Positions 35,746 through 36,659 of a DNA stretch of 36,659 nt are shown here, in pieces (within the stretch, counting starts at the first letter, position 1; every line of letters begins with the position of its first letter). Location of the stretch: assembly GCA_001002765.1 (NCBI GenBank), contig LCMS01000011.1:1-36659 (forward strand), given 5' to 3'. Made by a program: the position numbers and the translations under genes. Origin of the DNA: Candidatus Uhrbacteria bacterium GW2011_GWE2_46_68. Lineage in GTDB: Bacteria > Patescibacteriota > Patescibacteriia > UBA9934 > GWF2-40-263. The notes below the pieces were generated by a model that made no database searches, was not told the origin of the DNA, and was given only the letters and a program-made list of their open reading frames with translations.

Positions 35746-36602
35746 AGGTGCGCACATCCCGAGGCCAACAAAAGAAACGGTTGCATCATCACACATTTTT
35801 TCAACAGATTGTTTTTTTCTGCGCGATGATTTTGTTAGGCGGGTGGTTATTTTGGAACGGAGCCTCTCTATCCGAAGCCTCTTTGCAGGTTTGGTTTTTT
35901 GATGTGGGGCAAGGAGACGCCGTGCTTATCAAGACACCTCATGGCCATCAAGTGCTTGTCGATGGGGGACCGGATCAAACCATTCTTTCCAAGTTGGGAA
36001 GCGTATTGCTTCCATGGGATCGGACGATTGATGTCGTGATCGCGACACACAACGATGCTGATCATGTGACCGGGCTTCGGACATTGGCTCATGCGTATGC
36101 AGTTGAACAAGTGATGGCGGCCGAGGATATGGATTGGGAGGTGGGGGAGACCTTGCTACAACAAGGGGATAGGTTTGTGTTTGATGAAGTCGTCTTTGAA
36201 GTTTTGTGGCCTACACAAGAGGCGTTTGATGATCGCTCTATTTCTGACAACGAGCAATCTCTTGTTTTGCTCGTGACTTATGAGGAGACGACGATTTTGT
36301 TGACGGGAGATTTGGAGTCCGCGCAAGAGGCACAACAAGAATGGCCGGATGTGGATGTGCTTAAGGTCGCCCATCACGGGAGCGCTTCTTCTTCCTCTTT
36401 GGATTTTCTTTTTGACGTACGGGCAGAGACGGCAGTGATTTCTTGCGGAAAGGGTAATCCGTACGGGCATCCGCATCCGGTCGTTCTTGATCGTTTGGAA
36501 CAAGCGGAAACTCGCGTCTTGCGAACAGATCAGGATGGAGACGTTTTGTTATTGGCAGATGGAGGAGAACCTGAAGTTTTTTTCTCCCCTTTGCCGTTTT
36601 AG
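35742..36602 (+). CDS. ComEC-type MBL-fold hydrolase with N-terminal TM segment, separate ORF
   Basis: VWFFDVGQGDAVLIKTPHGHQVLVDGG, ATHNDADHVTGL, LLTGDLE, LKVAHHGSASSSS. 4-nt overlap with the upstream comEC ORF. Confidence 0.88.
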   Translation: MKVRTSRGQQKKRLHHHTFFQQIVFFCAMILLGGWLFWNGASLSEASLQVWFFDVGQGDAVLIKTPHGHQVLVDGGPDQTILSKLGSVLLPWDRTIDVVIATHNDADHVTGLRTLAHAYAVEQVMAAEDMDWEVGETLLQQGDRFVFDEVVFEVLWPTQEAFDDRSISDNEQSLVLLVTYEETTILLTGDLESAQEAQQEWPDVDVLKVAHHGSASSSSLDFLFDVRAETAVISCGKGNPYGHPHPVVLDRLEQAETRVLRTDQDGDVLLLADGGEPEVFFSPLPF

Positions 36603-36643
36603 CATGGCTTATCCATTGTTTTTACCTTACAATAAGGACAACT

Positions 36644-36659
36644 ATGTTTCCTTTTTCTC
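36644..36659 (+). CDS. Possible start of a further gene truncated by the window edge
   Basis: AAGGACAACT-ATG with nothing beyond MFPFS visible. Confidence 0.3.

Noticed and set aside
1-36659. CRISPR array, rRNA genes, integron attC, reverse transcriptase or intact transposase
   Set aside because: Looked for regularly spaced repeats, rRNA-like blocks and RT/transposase motifs (for example YxDD) in the translated ORFs; none seen. The DGR idea therefore depends on sequence outside this window.

Overview
This 36.7 kb window is mostly housekeeping DNA. It looks like a Candidatus Patescibacteria (CPR, Parcubacteria-like) chromosome; that assignment is inferred from gene content, short genes and UGA used as a normal stop, and was not tested by search. 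Recognisable core genes are gyrA, rpmF-nusB-rnc, tRNA-Lys(CUU), tRNA-Arg(UCG), proS, an MFS transporter, an HU-family protein, rny, truB, infB, trxA-trxB, a Glu/Leu-type dehydrogenase, a PP2C phosphatase, leuS, ugd and a two-gene split comEC. The accessory parts are: (1) a minus-strand cluster at about 4.25-11.8 kb between gyrA and rpmF, encoding an AAA+ ATPase, a VWA protein, a minimal pyruvate-kinase-like barrel overlapping a divergent PurA-like protein, a secreted beta-rich protein, a stand-alone asparagine-synthase C-domain, a His/Cys-rich small protein and a 50-aa ORF absent from the supplied track; (2) a 24.3-27.9 kb block with two tandem HExxH metallopeptidase-like genes divergent from a +1-frameshifted gene whose C-terminus is paralogous to the truncated ORF at the window start; (3) a 205-bp MITE/REP-like element with near-perfect 28-bp inverted repeats at 29.2-29.4 kb. 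The candidates I consider most novel are the frameshifted 'TPEDW' family, the tandem HExxH pair beside it, and the AAA+/VWA/PK-like/PurA-like cluster. All functional statements rest on motif reading by eye; no searches were run.
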